From positions 158,596-222,595 of the forward strand of contig JAFSEF010000101.1 in NCBI GenBank assembly GCA_017435865.1: 64,000 nucleotides of DNA, given 5' to 3'. Shown here piece by piece: positions 1-8,915 of this stretch (position 1 is its first letter; every line of letters starts with the position of its first letter). A program made the position numbers and the translations under genes. Below the pieces are notes generated by a model. That model was not told where the DNA came from. It saw only the letters and a list, made by a program, of their open reading frames with translations, and ran no database searches. The stretch is from Clostridia bacterium. GTDB taxonomy: Bacteria; Bacillota; Clostridia; Oscillospirales; Acutalibacteraceae.

Positions 1-27
1 GCATAAAAATACAAGAGGATAAAGAAA

Positions 28-1338
28 ATGAATAACAATAAACCTGTAACAGCTGTTATAGTCGGCGGAGGTCACAGATCCTTCACCTATGCACAACTTG
101 CAATCGACTGTCCGGATATGCTTAAGATTGTAGGTATCGCAGATCCTAATCCCGATCGTCGAAAAAAGGCAATGGAAACTTTTGGATTTGGTGAAGATGG
201 ATGTTTTGAAACAGCTCAGCAACTGGCGGATGTTCCGAGATTCGCAGATGCGATCATAAACGGAACAATGGACCATCAGCATGTTGAAACCTCTGTTCCT
301 CTTCTTGCAAAAGGATATGATATGCTTCTTGAAAAACCTTTTGCTGTCAACAAAGCTGAAATGCAGACATTGCTCGATACTGTCAGAAAATACAAGAACA
401 AAGTCATGATCTGCCATGTTCTTCGTTATTCTCCTTTTTACAGAACCGTTAAAGAAATGATCCGCACGGGGAAAATCGGCGATATTATAAACATTCAGAC
501 TGCTGAACATGTCAGTTATCATCATCTTTCAACGTCTTATGTCAGAGGTAAATGGGGCAATTCCGACTACTGCAAGACAAGCATGCTGCTTGCAAAATGT
601 TGTCACGATATTGATATACTTATGTGGCTGATGGATGGTCACAAACCCACGAATGTCAATTCTTACGGCAGCATCTTTCAGTTCAAACCCGAAAACGCAC
701 CTGCTGATTCAGGAACAAGATGTCTCGTTGACTGTCCTCGCGTGGATTATTGTGATTTTTCCGCAAAACGAATTTATCTCGATCACCCGAGAAGATGGGC
801 AATGTATGTCTGGGATGCTCTTGAAGGACTCGACCATGAACCTACAATGGAAGATAAGATTGAATTACTGAAGGGTGACTCGCCTTACGGCAAATGTATA
901 TTCAAAAGCGGAAACAATGTAGTTGATCATCAGTCTGTTCTTTTCAGATTTGATAACGGCGCCACTGCAACGCACAATATGATTGGCGGCACGGCAAGAT
1001 CAACAAGAACAATCCATGTTATCGGCACCAAAGGTGAGATCTACGGTGATTTTGAAAGCAGCACACTGCATCTGCAAACCATTATGACAGACAGTCCTAC
1101 AGGTTTTGCTTATGAAGAAGTTGAGATCGGAACATTCTCCGAGGACTCGCACGGCGGCGGTGATATCAGATTGATAAAGGATTTTGTGAACTATGTTCGT
1201 GATGGTGTTCAATCCGTAGAGTGCACAGCAATCGAAAACTCTGTTGCAGGACATCTTGCAGTATTCCTTGCTGATGAATCCATGGCTGCGAACGGCCAGA
1301 CACAGGATTTTGATTTTTCCCAATACTGCACGGAATAA
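28..1338 (+). CDS. Gfo/Idh/MocA family oxidoreductase
   Basis: Probable NAD(P)-dependent dehydrogenase of 436 aa acting on an unidentified sugar or cyclitol. The N-terminal Rossmann fold starts with AVIVGGGHRSF (residues 9-19), and the family EKP motif lies at about 102-104 (LLEKPFAV). The C-terminal alpha/beta substrate domain fills the rest. A Cys cluster (C-x3-C-x5-C, near residues 230-245) followed by FSAK recurs in one subgroup of this family and may bind a metal; that is inference. The ATG follows an AGAGGA ribosome site. The upstream context is cut by the window edge, so it may be the last gene of an operon. The substrate cannot be told from sequence; nearby nahK hints at sugar metabolism. 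Confidence 0.85.
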   Translation: MNNNKPVTAVIVGGGHRSFTYAQLAIDCPDMLKIVGIADPNPDRRKKAMETFGFGEDGCFETAQQLADVPRFADAIINGTMDHQHVETSVPLLAKGYDMLLEKPFAVNKAEMQTLLDTVRKYKNKVMICHVLRYSPFYRTVKEMIRTGKIGDIINIQTAEHVSYHHLSTSYVRGKWGNSDYCKTSMLLAKCCHDIDILMWLMDGHKPTNVNSYGSIFQFKPENAPADSGTRCLVDCPRVDYCDFSAKRIYLDHPRRWAMYVWDALEGLDHEPTMEDKIELLKGDSPYGKCIFKSGNNVVDHQSVLFRFDNGATATHNMIGGTARSTRTIHVIGTKGEIYGDFESSTLHLQTIMTDSPTGFAYEEVEIGTFSEDSHGGGDIRLIKDFVNYVRDGVQSVECTAIENSVAGHLAVFLADESMAANGQTQDFDFSQYCTE

Positions 1339-1351
1339 GTAACAAAAATGC

Positions 1352-1409
1352 AAACCTCCCATAGAATGTTATTGAAATTACTGTAATTTCAATACTCCTT
1401 GGGAGGTTT
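1352..1409 (+). promoter_or_regulatory. Long hairpin covering the ribosome site of the next gene
   Basis: Two nested perfect 10-bp arms: outer 1352-1361 with 1400-1409, inner 1371-1380 with 1384-1393 around a 3-nt loop. The outer 3' arm contains GGGAGG, the Shine-Dalgarno of the gene starting at 1414. The structure could end transcription from the upstream gene, because its 3' arm runs into TTTT, or could block translation of the downstream gene. Sequence alone does not separate these. Confidence 0.7.
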
Positions 1410-1413
1410 TATC

Positions 1414-2262
1414 ATGGCAGAAAAAACGATACACGATAAATTATCATCAGATTGTATCGAGAATACAAATGAAGCTGTTTGCATTGACACAAGCAGAGTA
1501 TATGACTCTTGTGCCGATAAAGATTGCCTGAGTGATCTGAGGGTATACTTTACTGATTCGGCGCAACAGATTGTTGACAGTAGTGTAGCAGTGCGTTGTC
1601 GCGGATGTGAAGTTCTGAATGTTATGACGGAAGTAGAAAGAGTAGCATTTCACAAAGGATACTATTCTGTAGATCTGACTTACTTTTTCAGAGTTGCACT
1701 TGATTGCATCACAAGCGGTTGTTCGCAAGCTGAAACCGTATACGGATTATGTGTATTTTCAAAAAAATGCATCCTCTACGGCAGTGAAGGCAGTGTCAGG
1801 GTATTTACATCTGAATACGTGAACGAAGATTTTGATCGCGTTCTCCCCTGTTCTCAAACAAACCCGAGAGCAAAAGTACAGGTTGCGGAACCTCTTTGTC
1901 TTGATGCAAGACTATGTAATCCTTGCGATTGCTGTTGCACGCTGAATGACATCGGCAGCATTCCCTATTGCATCAGAAAATGTTTCAACGGACAGTTTGT
2001 GCAAAGCGGAAACACGCGTGCAGTCAGAGTCACAATCGGTGTTTTCTCTATTGTACAGCTTGAAAGAGATGTACAGATGCTCATTCCTGCTTACAGTTTC
2101 TGTGTTCCCGAAAAAGAATGCACCTGCAACACAGAGGATCCCTGCGATTCTTTCCGTCGCATAAAATTCCCTGTGTCAGAATTTTTCCCGCCCGATGCAG
2201 CAGATGAAAATGACAATTGTCCGGACACATTTAACACACACTGCGGCTGCTGCGGCAACTAA
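1414..2262 (+). CDS. Cysteine-rich hypothetical protein
   Basis: Protein of 282 aa with about 27 cysteines, spread as CxxC-like pairs and clusters (CNPCDCCC near the middle, HCGCCG at the C-terminus). No signal peptide or membrane segment is evident. The predicted beta-rich body and the Cys content resemble uncharacterised clostridial proteins, some of which are suspected coat or surface components; I do not recognise a named family. ATG 1414 is chosen because GGGAGG ends 7 nt before it; an in-frame TTG at 1399 lies before that site and is unlikely. The ribosome site sits inside a strong hairpin, so translation may be conditional. It is monocistronic, closed by the terminator at 2271-2309. 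Confidence 0.7.
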   Translation: MAEKTIHDKLSSDCIENTNEAVCIDTSRVYDSCADKDCLSDLRVYFTDSAQQIVDSSVAVRCRGCEVLNVMTEVERVAFHKGYYSVDLTYFFRVALDCITSGCSQAETVYGLCVFSKKCILYGSEGSVRVFTSEYVNEDFDRVLPCSQTNPRAKVQVAEPLCLDARLCNPCDCCCTLNDIGSIPYCIRKCFNGQFVQSGNTRAVRVTIGVFSIVQLERDVQMLIPAYSFCVPEKECTCNTEDPCDSFRRIKFPVSEFFPPDAADENDNCPDTFNTHCGCCGN

Positions 2263-2270
2263 ATACTATA

Positions 2271-2309
2271 AAAACAGATGCTTATGCCGAACACATAAGC
2301 ATCTGTTTT
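2271..2309. terminator. Bidirectional rho-independent terminator
   Basis: Perfect 16-bp inverted repeat (2271-2286 with 2294-2309) with A-rich and T-rich flanks, lying between the convergent Cys-rich gene and nahK. It can serve both strands. Confidence 0.9.
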
Positions 2310-2319
2310 AATAAGTCAA

Positions 2320-3447
2320 TCAGAATGTTTTACCGCAAATATCGAAATATGCTTTTCTTGTAATCTCAAGCATTGCATCATAATGCTTCTCAATATCAGC
2401 GACAAGAGCAAACTGTGTGCGGCAACGTACAAGATTATGATCTTCATACTTGATACCAAAGTATACATCACCGTCAAGATAGTCGGTAAGAAAACGCATT
2501 CCGCATTCGAAAGTCATCAATTTTGAAGCAAAAGGCATATAGGCAACTTCTTCTGCCTTCAGACTGTCGCCCGCACTGGTAAGATAACCTCTTGTAAAAG
2601 CTTCATACAATTCAAGATTCACAGAAACTTTAGAAACATCCTTTTCATCTTCGGCTGCATTGTTTGCACCAAAGCGGATACTGTCCCCGAAATCATACAA
2701 AGACAGACCGGGCATAACCGTGTCAAGGTCAACAATACAAATCGGCTTATTGCTTTCTTTATCAAAAAGAATATTATTCAGCTTCGTATCGTTATGCGTA
2801 ACGCGCAACGGGAGCACGCCTTTTTCTATAAGATCAACAAGTACAAAAGCATCATCCTTACGGTTGACAGCAAAAGCGATTTCGTCTCTTACGGAATCGG
2901 CACGTTTTTTTGCATCAAGTTCAACAGAAGCACAAAGATTGGCATATCTCTTCGCTGTGTTATGGAAATTGGGAATCGTTTCATACAGTTTATCTGCAGG
3001 AAAATCAGCAAGCATATTCTGGAAATTACCGAATGCGAGACCGGCACTGAAAAACATATCACTGTTTTCAATAGAATTCGGTGAATAGGCATTGTCAATA
3101 TAATTATACAACCGCCATGCATCACCTGATGCATCTTTGTAGTAAGTTTCGCCGGTATAGGTAGGCTTTACGAACAAAGTCTCACGATCGGGATCCCCGC
3201 CCTGCACAATAATCTTATCACGCAAAAAAGAAGTAACGCTTGAAATATTTGCCATCAACTGATCTGCATTCTTAAACACTTCGCGATTGATTCGCTGCAA
3301 AAGATAGGGAACAATTTTACCTGAGATATTATATTCTACTATATATGTATTATTGATATGGCCCGTCTGAATCAAAGAATAAGAATGAAATGTACCTGCG
3401 ATCAGGAATTTCTCTGCAATTTCTCTGATAGTGGTTTCGTTAATCAA
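2320..3447 (-). CDS. nahK: N-acetylhexosamine 1-kinase
   Basis: Aminoglycoside-phosphotransferase-fold kinase of 375 aa closely matching NahK, which phosphorylates GlcNAc/GalNAc at C1 with ATP in the lacto-N-biose/galacto-N-biose salvage pathway. Visible hallmarks are the catalytic-loop string VTHNDTKLNNILFD, the metal-binding IVDLDTVMPG, DFGDSIRFGA, and the C-terminal CGMRFLTDYLDGDVYF and EHNLVRCRTQ blocks, all in the order seen in bifidobacterial NahK. The start is TTG at 3447, preceded by AAAGGCGG at good spacing. A sigma-A promoter lies at 3480-3508. A UDP-sugar-forming partner or phosphorylase is not in this window, so pathway assignment rests on the kinase alone. Confidence 0.85.
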   Translation of the reverse strand: MINETTIREIAEKFLIAGTFHSYSLIQTGHINNTYIVEYNISGKIVPYLLQRINREVFKNADQLMANISSVTSFLRDKIIVQGGDPDRETLFVKPTYTGETYYKDASGDAWRLYNYIDNAYSPNSIENSDMFFSAGLAFGNFQNMLADFPADKLYETIPNFHNTAKRYANLCASVELDAKKRADSVRDEIAFAVNRKDDAFVLVDLIEKGVLPLRVTHNDTKLNNILFDKESNKPICIVDLDTVMPGLSLYDFGDSIRFGANNAAEDEKDVSKVSVNLELYEAFTRGYLTSAGDSLKAEEVAYMPFASKLMTFECGMRFLTDYLDGDVYFGIKYEDHNLVRCRTQFALVADIEKHYDAMLEITRKAYFDICGKTF

Positions 3448-3479
3448 AAGTACAACCGCCTTTCAAATTGTTTTTACAT

Positions 3480-3508
3480 ATTATACTGTATTACAAAAAA
3501 TTAGTCAA
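3480..3508 (-). promoter_or_regulatory. Sigma-A promoter of nahK
   Basis: On the minus strand TTGACT (3503-3508) and TATAAT (3480-3485) are separated by 17 nt, leaving a short leader of about 25 nt to the TTG start. Confidence 0.8.
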
Positions 3509-3522
3509 GTTTAAAAAAAAGC

Positions 3523-3551
3523 TTTACATTTTTAAGAAAATAAAGTATGAT
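3523..3551 (+). promoter_or_regulatory. Sigma-A promoter of the pyrH operon
   Basis: TTTACA (3523-3528), 17-nt spacer, TATGAT (3546-3551), about 27 nt ahead of the pyrH ATG. Confidence 0.7.
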
Positions 3552-3577
3552 AGAAGAAACAAAAGTCGGAGGTCATC

Positions 3578-4282
3578 ATGGCATTAAAATACAAAAGAAT
3601 TTTATTGAAATTAAGCGGTGAAGTGCTCGCCGGTGCCGCAGGTAAAGGAATTGACAATGACACCGTTCGCAATATTTGCACAGTCATTAAAAAGTGTGCT
3701 GACGAAGGATTGCAGATAGGAATTGTGGTTGGCGGCGGAAATTTCTGGCGTGGCCGCACCAGCGGTGACATGGATCGCGTTACTGCTGACAGCATCGGAA
3801 TGTTAGCAACCGTTATGAATTCCCTTGCATTGTGCGACGGATTGAGACAACTCGGATGTGAAGCCTGCGTCATGACAAGTGTAGATATGATCCGCGTTGC
3901 AGAACCTTACAGCAAAAACAAGGCAGAACATCATCTCAACAGAGGCCGCGTAGTTATATTCGGCGGCGGAACAGGAAGTCCCTTCTTCAGTACTGACACT
4001 GCTGCTGCTCTCCGCGGGGTTGAAATTGAAGCAGATATTCTCTTCAAGGCAACCAATGTTGATGGGGTATATGACAAAGATCCCAACAAATTCCCGGATG
4101 CAGTTAAATATGATGTTCTGACTCAGGACGAGATTCTTGAAAAACACCTCGGAGTCATGGACAGTACTGCAGCTGCCATGTGCGGAGACAATCATCTTTC
4201 GGTTCTCGTATTCAATCTTAACGATCCTGAAAACATTTACAGAGCTGTAAACGGTGAAAATATCGGAACAATTGTAAAATAA
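3578..4282 (+). CDS. pyrH: UMP kinase
   Basis: Phosphorylates UMP to UDP with ATP in the cytoplasm, feeding pyrimidine nucleotide and UDP-sugar synthesis. The 234-aa amino-acid-kinase fold shows KLSGEVL near residue 11, the glycine-rich GIVVGGGNFWRGR (about 48-60) and FGGGTGSPFFSTDTAAALR (about 128-146), all diagnostic of bacterial PyrH. The ribosome site is CGGAGG. It is the first gene of a housekeeping operon (pyrH-frr-uppS-cdsA-dxr-rseP-ispG) conserved across Firmicutes. Confidence 0.97.
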   Translation: MALKYKRILLKLSGEVLAGAAGKGIDNDTVRNICTVIKKCADEGLQIGIVVGGGNFWRGRTSGDMDRVTADSIGMLATVMNSLALCDGLRQLGCEACVMTSVDMIRVAEPYSKNKAEHHLNRGRVVIFGGGTGSPFFSTDTAAALRGVEIEADILFKATNVDGVYDKDPNKFPDAVKYDVLTQDEILEKHLGVMDSTAAAMCGDNHLSVLVFNLNDPENIYRAVNGENIGTIVK

Positions 4283-4307
4283 TCTATATATATCGGAGGT
4301 TACTATA

Positions 4308-4862
4308 ATGGATACAGTATTCAATCTCACAAAAGAAAGAATGACCAAAACCATCAACGCATTGAACGGTGAATACGGCACCATCCGTGCCGGCAGAGCA
4401 AATCCTGCTGTTCTTGACAAAATTACTGTTGATTATTACGGCACTGCAACCCCTATTCAGCAGCTTGCAACTGTAGCAGTAGCTGAAGCTCGTGTGCTGA
4501 CTATTCAGCCTTGGGATGCAACTGCACTCAACAGCATCGAAAAAGCTATTCATGCATCTGATCTCGGCATCAATCCGCAGAATGACGGTCGCATTATCAG
4601 ACTCAACTTCCCTGCACTTACCGAAGAACGTCGTAAGCAGCTGTGCAAAGAAGTTCAGAAAACTGCAGAAGAAAGCAAAGTTGCTTGCCGTCAGATCCGT
4701 CGTGATTCCATTGAAAAGCTCAAAGCAATGAAAAAGGCTTCTGAAATCACTGAAGATGATCTCAAAAACGGTGAAAACAAAGTTCAGAAGATCACTGATG
4801 ACTTCATCAAGCAGATTGAAAAAATCGCTTCCGACAAAGAAGCAGAAATTATGGAAATCTGA
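4308..4862 (+). CDS. frr: Ribosome recycling factor
   Basis: Works with EF-G to split post-termination ribosomes. The 184-aa length is standard. The conserved GTIRAGRANPAVLDKI and IQPWDATALNSIEKAI blocks and a long C-terminal helical arm rich in Lys/Glu are visible. It follows pyrH by 25 nt behind a CGGAGG ribosome site, the usual pyrH-frr pairing. Confidence 0.97.
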   Translation: MDTVFNLTKERMTKTINALNGEYGTIRAGRANPAVLDKITVDYYGTATPIQQLATVAVAEARVLTIQPWDATALNSIEKAIHASDLGINPQNDGRIIRLNFPALTEERRKQLCKEVQKTAEESKVACRQIRRDSIEKLKAMKKASEITEDDLKNGENKVQKITDDFIKQIEKIASDKEAEIMEI

Positions 4863-4864
4863 GT

Positions 4865-5590
4865 ATGGATTATCCCGTATTTTCAGTTCTTCCACGTCAT
4901 CTTGCCATTATTATGGATGGCAACGGCAGATGGGCAAAACAACGTGGTTTGCCGCGTAGCGAAGGACACAAAAAAGGTAGCGAAGTATTCCGGAAGATCG
5001 GCGAATATGCCGGCAATATCGGCATCCGTCATCTGACTTTTTATGCTTTTTCAACCGAAAACTGGAATCGTCCCGAAAATGAAGTCAACGCACTTATGAA
5101 TCTTTTTGACAGTTTCCTGGGCGAAGCCATTGAACGATTGGATGAAAACCTTGAAAAAGGTATTCGTCTTCGTTTTCTTGGCGACAAAAACGGCGTTCCT
5201 GCTGAGCTTCGTGCACTGATGGATTATGTTGAAGAGCAAACAAAAGATTGTGATAAGACATTTTTGAACATTGCAATTAACTATGGCGGACAACAGGAAA
5301 TTACACAAGCTGTTCAAAGAATTGCACAGAATGTCAAGGATAACAATTTAAAACTTGAAGAGATCACACCTGAGCTTATTTCATCTTATCTTTACACCGC
5401 AGAACAGCCTGATCCTGATCTTATTATTCGTCCGAGTGGTGAACTCAGACTATCAAACTTCTTAACTTTTCAATCTGCTTATTCAGAATTTTGGTTTTCT
5501 GATGTTCTTTGGCCCGATTTTACCGAAGAGACTCTCAATGAAGCATTGGCAGATTTTGAAAAACGCAACCGCAGATTCGGCGGCATATAA
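4865..5590 (+). CDS. uppS: Isoprenyl (undecaprenyl) diphosphate synthase
   Basis: Cis-prenyltransferase that extends farnesyl diphosphate to the undecaprenyl carrier lipid used for peptidoglycan. The substrate loop IIMDGNGRWAKQRGL (about residues 15-29, with the Mg-binding Asp) and IRPSGELRLSNFL (about 190-202) are intact; 241 aa is normal. The start lies 2 nt after the frr stop, so translational coupling is likely. Downstream cdsA and dxr supply related lipid precursors. Confidence 0.95.
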   Translation: MDYPVFSVLPRHLAIIMDGNGRWAKQRGLPRSEGHKKGSEVFRKIGEYAGNIGIRHLTFYAFSTENWNRPENEVNALMNLFDSFLGEAIERLDENLEKGIRLRFLGDKNGVPAELRALMDYVEEQTKDCDKTFLNIAINYGGQQEITQAVQRIAQNVKDNNLKLEEITPELISSYLYTAEQPDPDLIIRPSGELRLSNFLTFQSAYSEFWFSDVLWPDFTEETLNEALADFEKRNRRFGGI

Positions 5591-5597
5591 AATATTC

Positions 5598-5622
5598 AAG
5601 CGGACGTAACCTGCGTCCGCTT
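5598..5622 (+). terminator. Intergenic hairpin between uppS and cdsA
   Basis: Perfect 9-bp stem (5598-5606 with 5614-5622) but only a weak T-rich tail. It may be a partial terminator or an mRNA stability element within the operon. Confidence 0.5.
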
Positions 5623-5672
5623 ATTCCCTATTATTAAGATGAATTATTTATGATTTACCGGAGGATGTTTCC

Positions 5673-6548
5673 ATGTCTAAAAAAGTAGTACCGGCACTCA
5701 TTGCTCTTGTTATTGCTCTTGCCTGGCTGTGCAGTGCTTTTGTTCCGTTCCCTGTATTTGCAATCATAGTCGGCATAGTTGCAGCAATTGCAGTATATGA
5801 AGTAGAAAATGCAATCGGCATGAAATTCAAACCTATACAAATTATAACTATGCTCTATGCTGCTGCTGGACCCATAGTAGCAAACTTTATAAACAAAATT
5901 AACTTTCCGTTTGCTGCTGTCACTACACTGTTTGTTGTAACGATTCTGATTCTGATGGTCATCAAACACGATAAAAACAAGTTTCAGACCGTGGCAACTT
6001 CAGTTTTTGCAAGCATCTGTCTTTCTTACGGATTTTCAACCGTTGTTCTCATTCGTGATTTATACACAACCTATGCAGATGTGTTCAGCAACAAAAAACC
6101 TTATGCCGTTTTCTTCCTTTTATTGTCATTCTTCTGTGCATGGATGACAGATGCCATGGCATTTTTCGCAGGAAGCTTTTTCGGAAAACATAAAATGTGC
6201 CCGAAAATCAGTCCCAATAAGACAATTGAAGGTGCCATCGGCGGTGTTTTAAGCAATGCAATTCTCACGCTCATCTTACTGACGATCTTCAGACACTTTT
6301 TCGATGTACAGGTTGGATATCTTTTCACGGCTCTTGTCAGCATTGTGCTTTCTGTTGTCAGTATCTTCGGCGATCTTGCTGCTTCCGTTATCAAAAGACA
6401 GAGCGGCATCAAAGATTTCGGCAACCTGATTCCCGGCACCGGCGGCATCATGGATCGTTTTGACAGTGCTTTATTTGTTCTGCCGCTATTGTATGGCATT
6501 ATCAAGGTCTGCATTGAAAACGGTGCAAGCAATTTTATCTTTTCTTAA
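5673..6548 (+). CDS. cdsA: Phosphatidate cytidylyltransferase
   Basis: Makes CDP-diacylglycerol from phosphatidate and CTP, the branch point for acidic phospholipids. This polytopic membrane protein of 291 aa has several hydrophobic helices. The C-terminal CTP-transferase signature KDFGNLIPGTGGIMDRFD lies at about residues 248-265, and the cytoplasmic KTIEGAIGG motif precedes it. The start ATG follows CCGGAGG. Same-strand context between uppS and dxr is the classical order. Confidence 0.95.
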   Translation: MSKKVVPALIALVIALAWLCSAFVPFPVFAIIVGIVAAIAVYEVENAIGMKFKPIQIITMLYAAAGPIVANFINKINFPFAAVTTLFVVTILILMVIKHDKNKFQTVATSVFASICLSYGFSTVVLIRDLYTTYADVFSNKKPYAVFFLLLSFFCAWMTDAMAFFAGSFFGKHKMCPKISPNKTIEGAIGGVLSNAILTLILLTIFRHFFDVQVGYLFTALVSIVLSVVSIFGDLAASVIKRQSGIKDFGNLIPGTGGIMDRFDSALFVLPLLYGIIKVCIENGASNFIFS

Positions 6549-6573
6549 GATTCATATGCTATAAGGTGATATA

Positions 6574-7722
6574 ATGAAACATATTTCGATATTAGGTTCT
6601 ACCGGTTCAATCGGCGTACAAGCTCTTGATGTCGCAGAGAAACACAATTATCGTGTTACGGCCCTTACAGCAAACACGGATTATAAAAAACTGGAAGAAC
6701 AAATAAGAAAATTCAAACCTGCCCTTGCAGCACTTGCTGATGAAGATAGTGCAAAAGAATTAAAAATCAGAGTATCTGACACTGACACAAAAATTCTTGC
6801 CGGCACTCAGGGTGTGTGCGAATGTGCAGCAGCAACTGATGCTGAGATTTGTCTGAACGCAATTGTTGGCATGGCAGGTCTGCGACCGACGCTGTCTGCA
6901 CTGAATGCAAAAAAGACATTGGCATTGGCAAACAAAGAATCTTTGGTTGCAGGCGGCAATCTTGTGAAAGATACAGCAAAAAAGAATAATGTACCGATTC
7001 TGCCTGTTGATAGCGAACATTCTGCAATATTTCAGTCTTTGCTCGCATCCCCGTCAAACAAAGGACTTCGCAAAATCATTCTTACAGCATCCGGAGGTCC
7101 TTTCTTCGGTAAATCACGCTCTGAATTAGAAAAAGTAACAATTCAGGATGCACTCAAACATCCGAATTGGAGCATGGGAGCAAAAATTACAGTGGATTCC
7201 GCTACCATGTTCAACAAAGGACTTGAACTGATTGAAGCTTGCCACTTATTTGATGTCACTCCAGACAAAGTTGATATCATTGTTCACAGGGAAAGTATTC
7301 TTCACTCGGCTGTTGAATTTGTTGACGGTGCGGTAATTGCTCAATTAGGTGTACCCGATATGCGAATCCCCATCCAATTTGCACTGACATACCCTGAGAG
7401 ATTTGAATCTCCTTCCGAGAGTATTGACTTTGCAAAACTCGCTGCAATGACATTCTATAAGCCTGATGAAGATACTTTTGATTGTCTATCTATTTGCAGA
7501 ACAGCATATAATATGGGTGGTTTGTATCCGACTGCAGTCAATGCTGCCAACGAGGAAGCAAACAGACTCTTCCGTGAAGGAAAAATCAAATTCCTTGAAA
7601 TCGGTGAGCTGATCAGAACCGCATTTGCTCTCGATTGCAGCACTAAGGCTTATACATTGGAAGAAATTGAAAATACTGAATATGCCGCAAGAGAAAAAGT
7701 AAGAGTCACTGCAGGCATATGA
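6574..7722 (+). CDS. dxr: 1-deoxy-D-xylulose 5-phosphate reductoisomerase
   Basis: NADPH-dependent conversion of DXP to methylerythritol phosphate, the first committed MEP-pathway step. The 382-aa protein shows the NADPH-binding GSTGSIGVQALDV (residues 7-19), the metal and substrate block PVDSEHSAIFQ (about 147-157), SGGPFF and NKGLELIEA. The ribosome site is AAGGTGAT. The MEP pathway is continued three genes later by ispG. Confidence 0.96.
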   Translation: MKHISILGSTGSIGVQALDVAEKHNYRVTALTANTDYKKLEEQIRKFKPALAALADEDSAKELKIRVSDTDTKILAGTQGVCECAAATDAEICLNAIVGMAGLRPTLSALNAKKTLALANKESLVAGGNLVKDTAKKNNVPILPVDSEHSAIFQSLLASPSNKGLRKIILTASGGPFFGKSRSELEKVTIQDALKHPNWSMGAKITVDSATMFNKGLELIEACHLFDVTPDKVDIIVHRESILHSAVEFVDGAVIAQLGVPDMRIPIQFALTYPERFESPSESIDFAKLAAMTFYKPDEDTFDCLSICRTAYNMGGLYPTAVNAANEEANRLFREGKIKFLEIGELIRTAFALDCSTKAYTLEEIENTEYAAREKVRVTAGI

Positions 7723-7739
7723 AATGAAGGTGTCCTTTT

Positions 7740-8915
7740 TTGTCCTCTTTATTTGATTTATTCGGTTCTTTGTGGAACAAGTCCTGGCCGTTTATCATCG
7801 CAATTCTTTTTTTCGGTGTTATCATCGCATTGCATGAATTTGGTCACTTCATAACAGCGAAATTATTCAAGGTTCGCGTCAATGAGTTCGCCATAGGAAT
7901 GGGGCCGGCTCTTTTCAAAAAGCGTCCCGGCACTAAAATAAAATTCTTCCATCAGATTCTCAAAGAAAACAAGCTAAAAAAGAAGAATCAAGAGGAAGAA
8001 GACGATGAAACGCCAATACGTTATGAAGGCAGTGCCGAAACAGAGTATTCTCTTCGGATTTTACCTATAGGCGGCTATTGTGCTTTGGAAGGTGAAAACG
8101 GCGATTCGAAAGACGCAGCTGCATTCAGCAGCAAAAAGCCTTGGAAACGTTTTATTATTCTCGCAGCAGGTGCAACACTTAATATCCTTTTGGGATTGTT
8201 GCTCATTTCCGTAATGCTGTTTATCGACGGTTCCGTGCTGACAAATGAAATCAGTTACGTTTCTCCTGCGGTTGAGCAAAGCGAAGAAAGTCTGCAGGTT
8301 GGCGACAAGATCATAAAAATAGACGATACCCGCGTATTTTCTACCAGGGATCTGTCTTATTGCCTGTTCTATCGCACAGATGCTGACGGATCTGATATCA
8401 CCGTCAAAAGAAACAATGAAATCATCACAGTCAACAACTTTCTTTTTGATGATTCAGAGAACGCTGAAGCTACCTATTTTGCCATAACAGAAGAAGATAT
8501 CAGCTTTCTGAATTGCGGAATACACTCTGTCAGAGAATGCATGGCAATGGGAAAACTTGTTTTTCTCAGTCTCATTGATATGTTCAGCGGTCAATACGGT
8601 CTTGACGATCTTTCGGGGCCGATAGGCACAGTAAATATTGTCGCAGAAGCCACAACGACCGCAGTTGCCGATAAGGACTATTCCGGCATTCTCTTTTTAC
8701 TTGCGTTTATTACCGTAAATATCGGCATTGTCAACCTCATGCCATTGCCGGCACTTGACGGCGGAAGACTCTTTTTCGTTCTCATTGAAATGATTATCAG
8801 AAAACCTGTTCCGCAAAAATTTGAAGCAATTGTACACGCTGTCGGCATGATTCTTTTGCTTGCATTGATGGCACTTATAAGTTTTAACGATATTAAAAAT
8901 TTGATTGTGAATTGA
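7740..8915 (+). CDS. rseP: Site-2 intramembrane metalloprotease RseP
   Basis: Zinc protease that cleaves membrane-embedded segments (anti-sigma factors, signal peptides). The 391-aa protein has the HExxH motif HEFGHF (about residues 31-36) in the first membrane helix, a PDZ domain in the middle, and the LDG motif NLMPLPALDGG near 335-345. It starts with TTG at 7740, 9 nt after GAAGG; no better ATG is in frame. A charged insert rich in Lys/Glu lies at about residues 78-95. Its stop shares one base with the ispG start. Confidence 0.93.
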   Translation: MSSLFDLFGSLWNKSWPFIIAILFFGVIIALHEFGHFITAKLFKVRVNEFAIGMGPALFKKRPGTKIKFFHQILKENKLKKKNQEEEDDETPIRYEGSAETEYSLRILPIGGYCALEGENGDSKDAAAFSSKKPWKRFIILAAGATLNILLGLLLISVMLFIDGSVLTNEISYVSPAVEQSEESLQVGDKIIKIDDTRVFSTRDLSYCLFYRTDADGSDITVKRNNEIITVNNFLFDDSENAEATYFAITEEDISFLNCGIHSVRECMAMGKLVFLSLIDMFSGQYGLDDLSGPIGTVNIVAEATTTAVADKDYSGILFLLAFITVNIGIVNLMPLPALDGGRLFFVLIEMIIRKPVPQKFEAIVHAVGMILLLALMALISFNDIKNLIVN

